Shown here piece after piece: positions 1-7,800 of a stretch of DNA of 16,100 nucleotides; positions within the stretch are counted from its first letter, which is position 1, and every line of letters begins with the position of its first letter. The notes under the pieces are model-generated. The model was not told where the DNA came from. It worked only from the letters and a program-made list of their open reading frames with translations, and made no database searches. Made by a program: the position numbers and the translations under genes. The stretch is from JBDTMC01 sp039934475. Its GTDB lineage: Bacteria; Acidobacteriota; Terriglobia; Bryobacterales; Bryobacteraceae. The DNA is taken from positions 1 through 16,100 of the forward strand of contig JBDTMC010000143.1 of NCBI GenBank assembly GCA_039934475.1. Direction: 5' to 3'.

Positions 1-941
1 AGAGCGGCCCGGGCCGTCGGGTCCTGAGTGGCTTTTGCTTCCGTCGTCAGCTTCTTGATCTCGGCCTTCGTGGCATCCGTTTGCGACTTCCAGGCCGTCA
101 CTTCGTCCGGCGCAGCCTTCGGTATATTGTTCTCAAACACTCCAGAGAAATAGGCCTGCAACCGGTAGTAGTCGGATTGCCGGAACGGATCGAATTTGTG
201 ATCGTGGCAGCGGGCGCACCCCAGCGTCACTCCCAGCAGCGATCCGCTGACCGCGTTCGCCATCTCCGTCATCACTTCATTTCGGCTGCTGGCCACCTCT
301 TGATTGCCGGCGTTGCGGCGTACCGGACCCAGGCGCAGGAAGCCCGCCGCCACCAGCGTTTCGTCCTCTTGCGGCGCCATCTCGTCACCCGCAATCTGCT
401 CTGTTACAAACCGATCGAATGGTTTGTCGTTCTGAAAAGCCCGAACCACGTAGTCGCGGTAACGCCACGCGCCGTTCAAATGAGTGTCGTACTCAAACCC
501 CTCCGTTTCCGCGAATCGCACTACGTCCAGCCAGTGCTGTCCCCAACGTTCTCCGTAATGCGGACTGCGAAGCAAGCGATCCACCAGGTTCTTGTAAGCG
601 TCCGCGGACTTGTCTCTCACAAATGCGGTCACCTCGGCGGGTGACGGTGGCAGGCCGGTCAGGTCGTAAGAAACGCGCCGGATCAAGGTAACGCGGTCGG
701 CTGGCGGCGAGGGCTTCAACCCATCTTTCTTCAGTCGCGCCAACACAAAGGCGTCAATCGGGTTCGCAATCCACGCGGAATCCGAAACACCATCGAAGGA
801 GGGAGCCACAACGGTCTTGCGCGCTTGAAAAGCCCAGTGGCGGCGCTCCAGCGGCGTATAGGTGCCTAGCGGAGCAATGCTCTCCCCGGCCAGCGCCACA
901 CAACAAACAGCAATGCTCGCCGCTGCGAATCTCCGGTTCAC
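1..941 (-). CDS. DUF1549 (PSCyt2-type) secreted cytochrome-like protein, partial at left edge
   Basis: Translating the minus strand from a GTG at 941 gives 313 codons with no stop, running off the left edge, so the C-terminus is missing. The N-terminus resembles a signal peptide (MNRRFAAASIAVCCVALAG). A DUF1549 region follows, with hallmark stretches NPIDAFVLARLKKDGLKPSP, YDLTGLPPSPAEV, HYGERWGQHWLDVVRFAE and YRDYVVRAFQNDKPFDRF. A CxxCH haem-c-type motif (C242-A-R-C245-H246) sits in GCARCHDHKFDPF. Full-length relatives carry DUF1553 after DUF1549, which would lie outside the window. Such proteins are abundant in Planctomycetes and Acidobacteria; they are exported, and most have no proven function, although polymer degradation or electron transfer is often proposed. 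The GTG start is chosen because a strong Shine-Dalgarno (GGGAGGAG, 946-953 reversed) lies four bases upstream and no in-frame ATG fits. It is divergent from the O-methyltransferase gene. Confidence 0.88.
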   Translation of the reverse strand, partial: MNRRFAAASIAVCCVALAGESIAPLGTYTPLERRHWAFQARKTVVAPSFDGVSDSAWIANPIDAFVLARLKKDGLKPSPPADRVTLIRRVSYDLTGLPPSPAEVTAFVRDKSADAYKNLVDRLLRSPHYGERWGQHWLDVVRFAETEGFEYDTHLNGAWRYRDYVVRAFQNDKPFDRFVTEQIAGDEMAPQEDETLVAAGFLRLGPVRRNAGNQEVASSRNEVMTEMANAVSGSLLGVTLGCARCHDHKFDPFRQSDYYRLQAYFSGVFENNIPKAAPDEVTAWKSQTDATKAEIKKLTTEAKATQDPTARAA

Positions 942-945
942 GCTT

Positions 946-953
946 CTCCTCCC
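946..953 (-). promoter_or_regulatory. Shine-Dalgarno fixing the GTG start of the DUF1549 gene
   Basis: The minus strand reads GGGAGGAG, four bases before the GTG at 941. It is one of the stronger ribosome binding sites in the window and supports a GTG start for the incomplete left-edge gene. Confidence 0.65.
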
Positions 954-994
954 ACCATTCCCGGTTCGGCCAGCCCGGGTGCATGATAGTCGAT

Positions 995-1000
995 TATATT
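995..1000 (+). promoter_or_regulatory. Possible -10 element upstream of the O-methyltransferase gene
   Basis: TATATT sits in a short AT-rich patch inside the otherwise GC-rich 98-base divergent region. It is about 40 bases before the preferred ATG at 1040. I see no convincing -35 box at 16-18 bases spacing. If real, it would put the far-upstream ATG at 983 outside the transcript and support the 1040 start. Confidence 0.25.
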
Positions 1001-1039
1001 GCGTTCCGACTCCGGCGGCATGCTAACTTGGAAAATCGC

Positions 1040-1705
1040 ATGGGAAAACGCAGTCTCACTCCTGAAGCCGTGGAACAGTATGTCTCCTTCGAACTGCTCC
1101 GCGAAACCGATGTGCAACAGCGGCTCCGGGCGGAGACCTCAAAGCTGGCGCCGAATCATGCCGCCATGCAGATCGGCCCGGACCAGGGCGCTTTCTTCGC
1201 TTTGCTCTTCCGTGCCACGGGCGTCAGGCGCGCCCTTGAGATCGGCACGTTTACTGGTTACAGCGCGCTCGCCGTCGCCTCCGCGTTGCCCCCGGGCGGC
1301 ACGTTGATCGCCTGCGACATCAGCGACGAGTGGACCAGCATCGGGCGCCGCTACTGGCAGGAAGCGGGCGTGGCAGACCGCATCGATCTTCGCCTCGGTC
1401 CCGCCCAACACACCCTGCAGTCCCTCATCGACGCCGGCGAAGCCGGAACCTTCGACTTTGCCTTCATCGACGCCGACAAGACCGGCTATGACGCTTATTA
1501 CGAAGCGTGCCTCACCCTGCTCCGTCCGAACGGTCTCATCGCTCTCGACAACGTTCTCTGGAGCGGTGCAGTTGTGGACCCCGCGGACCAGAGCGAGGAC
1601 ACCCTGGCGCTGCGTGCGATCAATCGGAAAATACGCGACGATAGCCGCGTGGAAGCCGTCCTTCTGACGGTTGGCGATGGCATCATGCTCGCGCGCAAGA
1701 AGTAA
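1040..1705 (+). CDS. SAM-dependent O-methyltransferase, catechol/CCoA type (Methyltransf_3)
   Basis: This is a class I methyltransferase expected to move a methyl group from S-adenosylmethionine to a hydroxyl of a catechol-like or other phenolic small molecule in the cytoplasm. The 221-residue length from Met at 1040 matches the family (about 220). Visible motifs are SAM-binding ALEIGTFTGYSALA (66-79), the acidic strand end ACDIS (91-95), FIDADKTGYDAYYE (142-155) and LDNVLWSG (169-176). Asp144/Asp146, Asp170 and Asn171 are the usual divalent-metal ligands. The frame is open to an ATG at 983, but those 19 extra residues do not look like the family and span a possible -10 box. The start region has only a weak Shine-Dalgarno. 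The NmrA-like gene follows 18 bases later, so the two probably form an operon. The natural substrate cannot be read from sequence. Confidence 0.9.
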   Translation: MGKRSLTPEAVEQYVSFELLRETDVQQRLRAETSKLAPNHAAMQIGPDQGAFFALLFRATGVRRALEIGTFTGYSALAVASALPPGGTLIACDISDEWTSIGRRYWQEAGVADRIDLRLGPAQHTLQSLIDAGEAGTFDFAFIDADKTGYDAYYEACLTLLRPNGLIALDNVLWSGAVVDPADQSEDTLALRAINRKIRDDSRVEAVLLTVGDGIMLARKK

Positions 1706-1723
1706 CTCGAGGAGAATTAGGTC

Positions 1724-2593
1724 ATGTACGTAGTTTCAGGAGTGAGCGGCAACACCGGAGCCATCGTCGCGCAAACGCTGATCGATCGTGGTGTGCCCGT
1801 CCGTGTTGTGGTTCGCAAAGAAGGCAAGGGTGCGAAGTGGGCTGCCAAAGGCGCGCAGGTTTCGGTTGCCGATCTTGCCGACGGTGCCGCTATGACCCAG
1901 GCCTTTGCCGGAGCCGCGGGCGCCTACGTGCTGAACCCGCCCGCTTATGGCGTGGCCGATCCTTTTGCACGCGCCGGCGAAGTGGCCGCGGCGCTGGCCG
2001 CCGCCGCGAAAGCCGCCGCAGTCCCCAAGTTAGCCGTTCTCTCCAGTGTGGGCAGCCAACATGCTGCTGGCACCGGCATGATCCGCACTAATCACATCAT
2101 GGAGACGGTTTTGAGGGACGCCGCGCCGAGCGTGGTCTTTGTCCGCTGCGCCTACTTCATGGAAAACTGGGCCCCCATGCTTGGCGTGGTCTCCGCGATG
2201 GGAAACCTGCCGAGCTTTCTGCTGCCGCTTGATCGCGCCATACCGATGGTGTCTCCCAAAGACATCGGCCGCGTGTCTGCCGACGCGCTGCTCGAAGAAT
2301 GGAACGGCACCCGCATCGCGGAGCTCGAAGGTCCGGCGCGCTACTCGCCCAACGATGTGGCAGCCGCCTTCGCCAAGGCAGTCGGTTCGGAAGTTACGCC
2401 CCTTGCCGTCCCCGAAGCGCAGTGGAGTTCACTCATGCAGATGGGGGGCATTCCCAAGCAGTCTGTGCCCTATATGGTTGAAATGTTCCAGGGCGTAAAC
2501 AGCGGCCTTACCGATTTCGAAGGTGCGGGCGCCAGTCATATTTACGGCCGCGTCACTCTGGAAGAAGCGATAGCCGGCATCATTAACGGCTGA
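1724..2593 (+). CDS. NmrA-like / atypical SDR NAD(P)-binding protein
   Basis: This 289-residue protein starts with a Rossmann fold and dinucleotide-binding motif GVSGNTG (residues 6-12), followed by the second strand VRVVVRKEGKG, where the Arg suggests an NADP(H) preference. The pattern fits NmrA-like proteins and NAD(P)H:quinone-oxidoreductase-2-like members of the atypical SDR group. The classical SDR Tyr-x-x-x-Lys catalytic pair is not evident, so it may be a redox sensor or a quinone/azo reductase; I cannot choose between these. A later conserved stretch, PMVSPKDIGRVSADAL, is typical of the family. The start is supported by a GAGGAGA ribosome binding site before the ATG. It lies 18 bases after the O-methyltransferase and is probably co-transcribed with it. 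It ends 9 bases from the convergent CGNR regulator with no obvious terminator between. Confidence 0.88.
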   Translation: MYVVSGVSGNTGAIVAQTLIDRGVPVRVVVRKEGKGAKWAAKGAQVSVADLADGAAMTQAFAGAAGAYVLNPPAYGVADPFARAGEVAAALAAAAKAAAVPKLAVLSSVGSQHAAGTGMIRTNHIMETVLRDAAPSVVFVRCAYFMENWAPMLGVVSAMGNLPSFLLPLDRAIPMVSPKDIGRVSADALLEEWNGTRIAELEGPARYSPNDVAAAFAKAVGSEVTPLAVPEAQWSSLMQMGGIPKQSVPYMVEMFQGVNSGLTDFEGAGASHIYGRVTLEEAIAGIING

Positions 2594-2602
2594 CGCAAAT
2601 GG

Positions 2603-3190
2603 TTAGCTCGAAGCTCGCTGCCGCGCTGAGTGGGCGGCCACTTTAGACCGGTTCCCGCATAGATTCATGCTGCACCATACGCGAGTGCCTCTCTTGCTAG
2701 CGTCGTAGAAATGCACCACGCAGTTGCGGCACTGCCGGATACGCTGGGAATCGACGTCCGTCAGCAGGCCTGAGGTCGCCGACGCCAAGGGGGCAAACAC
2801 ATCCAGCGGAACCTGCGGATCGAATCGTTTCCGGCGCTCCCAATTCAACTCCCCCATGAACACTTGCTCGGCTTCGGGATATTGCGCCAGTAGCCGGTTC
2901 AGTTCTGAAACGAAACTCGCGGATGCCGATTCACCCGCCTCCATCTGAATTACCACCCTCCGCAGCCGTTCCCGAAAGCTCTGTATCTCCCCGATGGAGC
3001 CAGACCATTTTTTACCGAGTCGCGCCGCCTGAGCCGGCGTCACCAGGCCCGCCGCCCCCAACCACTTCGCCAATGCTGAAGCGTCCGGCAGCAGTTCCAT
3101 CGGCTGACCATCCATCACTGGCCGCGTGTTTAGGAAATCCAAGACGAGGTGGTTGCCCACAAACAGGAAGCCATCGCGCCACTCGCTTTG
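2603..3190 (-). CDS. CGNR zinc-finger transcriptional regulator with ABATE domain
   Basis: The N-terminal part contains FLFVGNHLVLDFLNTRPV, the signature of the ABATE domain (a putative stress- or ligand-sensing domain). The C-terminus is a CGNR zinc finger: CRNC, then KRGTRVWCSMNLCGNRSKV. The four cysteines (161, 164, 180 and 185 counted from an ATG at 3211) are all present. Members are presumed DNA-binding regulators, though few have been studied. Two starts are possible, 3211 (202 aa) and 3190 (195 aa). I prefer 3190 because the stretch between them is AT-rich promoter-like DNA, but neither has a strong Shine-Dalgarno. The gene is divergent from the alpha/beta hydrolase and shares an upstream region with a tandem repeat, suggesting it controls the hydrolase-MOSC pair and itself. 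That link is inference. Confidence 0.87.
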   Translation of the reverse strand, partial: QSEWRDGFLFVGNHLVLDFLNTRPVMDGQPMELLPDASALAKWLGAAGLVTPAQAARLGKKWSGSIGEIQSFRERLRRVVIQMEAGESASASFVSELNRLLAQYPEAEQVFMGELNWERRKRFDPQVPLDVFAPLASATSGLLTDVDSQRIRQCRNCVVHFYDASKRGTRVWCSMNLCGNRSKVAAHSARQRASS

Positions 3191-3214
3191 CATTTCTCTA
3201 TAAAATAACATAAC

Positions 3215-3235
3215 CGTTAAAGAGTCGTTTAAGAG
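3215..3235. promoter_or_regulatory. Tandem direct repeat in divergent promoter region, candidate operator
   Basis: CGTTAAAGAG (3215-3224) and CGTTTAAGAG (3226-3235) are ten-base copies with one mismatch, spaced 11 bases start to start, about one helical turn. They lie between the divergent CGNR regulator and the alpha/beta hydrolase, in one of the few AT-rich patches here. This arrangement fits a binding site for two protomers on the same DNA face. The neighbouring CGNR protein is the natural candidate to bind it, but that is inferred from position only. Confidence 0.5.
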
Positions 3236-3256
3236 GTTAGCTTCATCTCAACTACC

Positions 3257-4108
3257 ATGACGAGCTACCGATATGCCAACATCGACGGTCTGAAGATCTT
3301 TTATCGCGAAGCGGGACCGAGGGACGCGCCTACAATCGTCCTGCTGCATGGCTTTCCATCCTCCTCGCACATGTTTCGCGATCTGATTCCCAAGTTGGCT
3401 GACCGGTTCCACATCATCGCGCCCGATTTTATCGGCTTCGGATACAGTGACCAGCCCAGCCACACGGATTTCGCCTATACCTTCGATAACCTCGCTGCCA
3501 ACATCGAGAAGCTCGTCTTCACTGAACTCGGCCTCACGCGTTTCAGCATCTACGTTCAGGACTACGGCGCGCCGATCGGTTTCCGGCTTGCTTCACGCCA
3601 TCCCGAAGCGATTGAAGCCATTGTGGTGCAGAACGGAAACGGCTACGCCGAGGGGCTCAACGAAGGATGGGGTCCACTGCGAGCGTTTTGGGCGAACCGC
3701 AATCCGGCAACCGAGGCGCCCATCCGTCAGCTAATCACTGCGCAGACCACAAGGTTCCAATATGAACACGGCGCGGCCGACCCTAGCAGCATCAGTCCCG
3801 ATTCCTACACTTTCGACCAGTTCTTCCTCGATCGTCCTGGTAACGACGCCATCCAACTGGACCTGTTTTACGACTACGCATCGAACCTGGGTCGCTATGA
3901 CGAATGGCACGCCTACTTTAGGGCCCATCAACCGCGCATGCTGATCACCTGGGGTAAGCACGACCCGTTCTTCACTGTCGAAGGAGCCCAAGCCTATCTC
4001 AGCGATCTTCCGAAAGCCGAATTCCATCTGCTCGATGCCGGTCATTTTGCCCTCGAAGACCACAGCGAAGAGATCGCAAACTACATCCGGCAATTCCTGA
4101 GCGCGTAA
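3257..4108 (+). CDS. Alpha/beta-fold hydrolase with Asp nucleophile (haloalkane dehalogenase / epoxide hydrolase-like)
   Basis: This 283-residue cytoplasmic enzyme has the full alpha/beta hydrolase layout. The oxyanion-hole motif HGFPSSS is at 31-37, followed by APDFIGFGYSDQP (55-67). The nucleophile elbow is VQDYGAPIG (100-108) with Asp102 in place of Ser. The third acid is probably Asp236 in GKHDPFF, and the base is His263 in AGHFALEDH. The Asp nucleophile in V-Q-D-Y-G places it with haloalkane dehalogenases and epoxide hydrolases and away from Ser esterases. Which of the two reactions it performs cannot be decided by eye. There is no signal peptide. No good Shine-Dalgarno precedes the ATG. 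The stop codon overlaps the ribosome binding site of the MOSC gene, so the two form an operon. It is divergent from, and probably regulated by, the CGNR protein. Confidence 0.9.
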   Translation: MTSYRYANIDGLKIFYREAGPRDAPTIVLLHGFPSSSHMFRDLIPKLADRFHIIAPDFIGFGYSDQPSHTDFAYTFDNLAANIEKLVFTELGLTRFSIYVQDYGAPIGFRLASRHPEAIEAIVVQNGNGYAEGLNEGWGPLRAFWANRNPATEAPIRQLITAQTTRFQYEHGAADPSSISPDSYTFDQFFLDRPGNDAIQLDLFYDYASNLGRYDEWHAYFRAHQPRMLITWGKHDPFFTVEGAQAYLSDLPKAEFHLLDAGHFALEDHSEEIANYIRQFLSA

Positions 4109-4114
4109 AGGAGG
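4107..4114 (+). promoter_or_regulatory. Strong Shine-Dalgarno of MOSC gene overlapping the hydrolase stop
   Basis: AAAGGAGG overlaps the last two bases of the hydrolase TAA stop and lies four bases before the MOSC ATG. This suggests coupled translation. The same AAAGGAGGCT sequence with identical spacing precedes the antitoxin gene at 9634. Confidence 0.7.
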
Positions 4115-4118
4115 CTCC

Positions 4119-4811
4119 ATGTTCGTCAAAGAGATCTGGCGTTACCCTGTGAAATCGATGGCCGGGGAACGGGTATCGCAAATCGAAGCCGGCCCGTTGG
4201 GACTGGCTGGCGACCGTATCGTGGTAGTGCATAGGCGCGGCCGCGTCGTGACGTCGCGTACACATCCTAAACTTCTCGGCCTCAAGGGGACCATTGGACC
4301 TGATGGTGCTCCACGCATCTCCGGGAACCCCTGGAACTCGCCCGAAGCGCTGGCGCTGGTGAGAGAAGCGGCGGGCGCGGACGCGGAGCTCACAGCTTAC
4401 GAGGGAGCCGATCGCTTCGACATACTGCCGCTGCTTGTTGCCACCGATGGAGCCATCGCGCACATGGGCTTCGATAGCCGCCGTCTTCGCCCAAATCTCA
4501 TTATCGGAGGGGTCGAGGGACTCGAAGAGCGGAAGTGGCCCGGCCGCCGTCTGCGAATCGGTGACGTGGTGATCGAACCGGCGCAACTGCGCGGCCGCTG
4601 TGTGATGACCACCTACGATCCGGACACGCTGAAGCAGGACCCCACCGTGCTGCGGCGCATCGTGCGCGAACTCGGCGGCACTATGGCGCTCGATACTTCC
4701 GTAATCACCGGCGGGCTGATTGAAGAAGGCACGGAGGTCTTCCTGGAAGCCGCTAAAACAGAATCTTCATCGACAACTGGATTTGCCGCGAAGGCCCGGA
4801 CGTCTTACTGA
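4119..4811 (+). CDS. MOSC-domain protein with N-terminal MOSC beta-barrel
   Basis: The protein has 230 residues. The N-terminus (KEIWRYPVKSMAGE, 4-17; GLAGDRIVVV, 28-37) is the MOSC N-terminal beta-barrel. The C-terminal MOSC domain carries RPNLII and the key cysteine Cys161 in RGRCVMTTYDPDT. MOSC proteins bind sulfur-carrying molybdenum cofactor or similar sulfur groups; relatives include the molybdoenzymes mARC and YcbX, which reduce N-hydroxylated compounds. A similar reductive detoxification role is plausible but unproven. The MOSC fold should end near IEEGTEVFLEA. The last ~20 residues (Ser/Thr-rich, ending KARTSY) are encoded opposite the 3' end of the Oar-like receptor gene and look like an acquired tail. 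The strong ribosome binding site four bases upstream fixes the start. It is in an operon with the hydrolase. Confidence 0.88.
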   Translation: MFVKEIWRYPVKSMAGERVSQIEAGPLGLAGDRIVVVHRRGRVVTSRTHPKLLGLKGTIGPDGAPRISGNPWNSPEALALVREAAGADAELTAYEGADRFDILPLLVATDGAIAHMGFDSRRLRPNLIIGGVEGLEERKWPGRRLRIGDVVIEPAQLRGRCVMTTYDPDTLKQDPTVLRRIVRELGGTMALDTSVITGGLIEEGTEVFLEAAKTESSSTTGFAAKARTSY

Positions 4812-7800
4812 TGACGCCGAAACCGGGTCCCAGCACAATGTTCGCTGGCAGTCCGAAATTGACGATGTTGAAGATGTTGAAGAACTCCCCCCTGATTTGC
4901 AGAACCGCGCGTTCGGGATTTCCTGGTCCTCCAATCGGCGTGTTCTTGATCACGGAGAGATCTACGTTGTGGAACCCCGGCGCGCGGAATGTGCTGCGTC
5001 CTAGTGTTCCCAATCGCCCGTGATTCGGCCCCGTGCCCCCATTCACGTTGATCGGAATCGAAAACAGGGATGCGTTTCCCGAGTCTTCGCCAAAGTAGTC
5101 TTCGCGCACCGTCCGGCTGGTGGAGAACACTGGCGCGCCCACTTGGTCGGGCCGGTCTCCGCCATTCGATCCGATACCCGTCTGCTGAATGCCGGAGAAA
5201 ACTGTGAACGGTGGTCCCGTCGTTATCGACGCAACGCCCAACAACTGCCATCCATCGGTAAACCGCCGTCCCAGCGCGCGCGCCGCCGGCACGGAACGCA
5301 ACGAAACCTCCTGTACCGCGTTAAACGAAAACACATGTGTCACATCGAACGTCGAGGCGCCTTTTTCGCCGCGCAGGTTTTTCGGGTCCTGCGGCGCCGA
5401 TTGGATAATGGCGCCCGAAGTCGCGGTGGGACCGCCGCCCAACACCGCGCTGGTGTCGTCCATAGACTTGGAGAACGTATAACTCGCCTGGAACCCAAGC
5501 CCGTACTTCAAAGACGTTTTGGCCGCGGAAGCCTGCAGCGAATGGTAAGTCGAGTGCGAACTGCTGGCCATCATGATCACAGGACCATAACCGCCTACGA
5601 TTTGCCCCGTCTGGTCAAATTGCGAGTAGGGCGCATGCGCAGGATCAGCCCCGCCATAGGAGTTCGGGAAATCCATGCGCGCCAGCTTCACACCAGCCGT
5701 CGCCACGTAGGCCGCGTTCAGCGTAACATCGCTCACGGACTGTTCGATTCCCGCCGTGTAAGTCCCTATGTAGCCGTTGCGGAACGTCGGAGCCATGCCC
5801 TGCACCTGCAGCGCCCGGACCCGCTTGTCGGTGCTCAACGCTGCCAGGTCCCGTTCAAAGCGAAACACGTCCATCTCCGTATTCCCTGGGACGTCTCTCG
5901 ACGATTTTCCAGGTGGATAGATCAGCTTCCCGTCTATTCCATACGCCTCCGGTGTTGTTATCGATTGCGCCGCGCCGGAGAAGGGAATCGGCGATCCGGG
6001 CGCGGCCGTCGCGAACTGTACCACTACAAACGGCAAGCCCCCAGTAGCGAAATTCTGTTGCCAGAGGTTTGGCAGCAGCGTCGTGATCGCGCCGCCGGCA
6101 TGGATAATTGTCTTCTCCGCCACCTTCCAATCTATGGTTAGCCGCGGGCTCCAGCCGTTCTTATCGATCCCGTAGTGGGGCTGTGGATTTACCAGGAATC
6201 GCGCCCCATCCGCCCCAACGTAAAAGCCGGAGGTCTGATGGTTGCCTTCCTTGATGCGGGAATTGTATTCGTATCGCAGCCCGTATCCGACAGTCACGTT
6301 CGCAGTCGCCTTCCAGGTGTCTTTGAAATAGAAGTTGTAAGCCTCGCGCCGCACTGCGGCATCCCCAATCCGATCCCCTTGCGGGAACTGCGGTGGAGCC
6401 ACCGACGCCGCCAATTGAAACGGCGTCGCGGTCAGCAGACCCGTCAGCGAATCGGGCAGCAGGTCGCCGGGCTGGATATCATGCGCCCCACTCCTCGATC
6501 GGATCGCCACTGGCGAATACGCTGCTCCGCCGCCAAAGGAATACTGGCCGTTGGGCGTGATGCCGTAGACGGTTGTATCGCGGTTCACTCTTACTTCAAT
6601 GCCTGTCTGCCATGAGTGCTTGTTCCTCGTCCAGGCGAGGTTCTGCCGCAACTGAAACAGGTTGCCAAAGGCCCCGATCAACGAACCCGCCGCCGAGTTG
6701 AACGGTTCGTAAAGGCCGTCGGCGAACGTCAGGCCTGATTGCGTCCGGTTATGCGCGGGAAAGTTAGGAGTGGAACGGACGTACCCTAGCGATGTCTCCG
6801 ACGTGAAACCCGCCGATGGCGTCACTACCAGGTTCAGCGTTGCATTGCGCTGCCGGTCAAAGAATTCGACCGCGAACGCTGGGTCTATCGCCGTCTGGCT
6901 GGGATTGGTCAACGGGCCATCCACGTCGTTCAGATTGAACCGGCCAAACAGATGGGCCTTGCCAGAAATCTTGTGATCGATCCGGATCGAGAATTGATCG
7001 CTTCTCGTGCTCACTTTCGACGATGCCGCAAACGTCCGTGCGCCGAATGGCCCCTGCGGATCGTTTGGCATTGGGTATCGCGCCAGGATCGGCGCCATCG
7101 TAGGATCCACCGGGACAGTCAGAGTGTCCCCGGGGAAAGCTGTCGTGTCCAGGCCGCGCCGTTCGTCGGCGGTCGGCACCGGCAGCACCTGTGTCGTGCC
7201 CAACACTTGACGAAACCCCTGGTATTGCCCGAAGTAGTAAGTTTGATTGCGCCGCAGCGCTCCGCCGGTAGTAAAGCCAAATTCGTTACGCGCGAACGGA
7301 GGCAGCCTCCCTGGCTCCGCTGTGGATCGCCGGTCGAAGAAGTTTCGCGCGTCGAAAGCCGCGTTCCTCACAAACTCGAACAGGCTTCCGTGCAGATCGT
7401 TTGTGCCTGTCTTGGAAATGACTTCCGTAAACCCCGCCGCGCCATGACCAATGTCGGCCGGCAAGACTCCCGAACTCGATTTGATTTCTTCGATCGCATC
7501 CACGTTGAAGTTGGAAAACGTAGCCCCGCCCAACTCCGGGTCGGTGGTGTCCGCGCCGTCCATTGCGAACACTGTGGCCGTCCCACGCTGGCCGTTCATG
7601 GTGAACTGCTGCGTGAAATTGGCTGCGCCGTTGCTGTCTGTTTGTGTGCCGGTGGCCAGCAGTAACAACTGGCTGAAATCGCGCTTGTTGAGAGGCAGAG
7701 CCGAAACCTGGCTTGACGATAGCCTTTCGCCGCCTGTCGCTTGTGCGTCGTTTTGCAGGGTCAGCGTCCCCGCCGCGCTCAGCCGCAATGAGTCCGTCCG

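Noticed and set aside
81..644. Plus-strand open frame of 187 codons near the left edge
   Set aside because: It is antisense to the DUF1549 gene, which has clear conserved motifs on the minus strand.
983..1039. 19-residue N-terminal extension of the O-methyltransferase
   Set aside because: Family members start near the MGKRSLTPEAVEQYV region, and the extension covers likely promoter DNA.
5020..6141. Long plus-strand open frame of 373 codons
   Set aside because: It is antisense to the Oar-like receptor, Arg-rich and without family features; a composition artefact.
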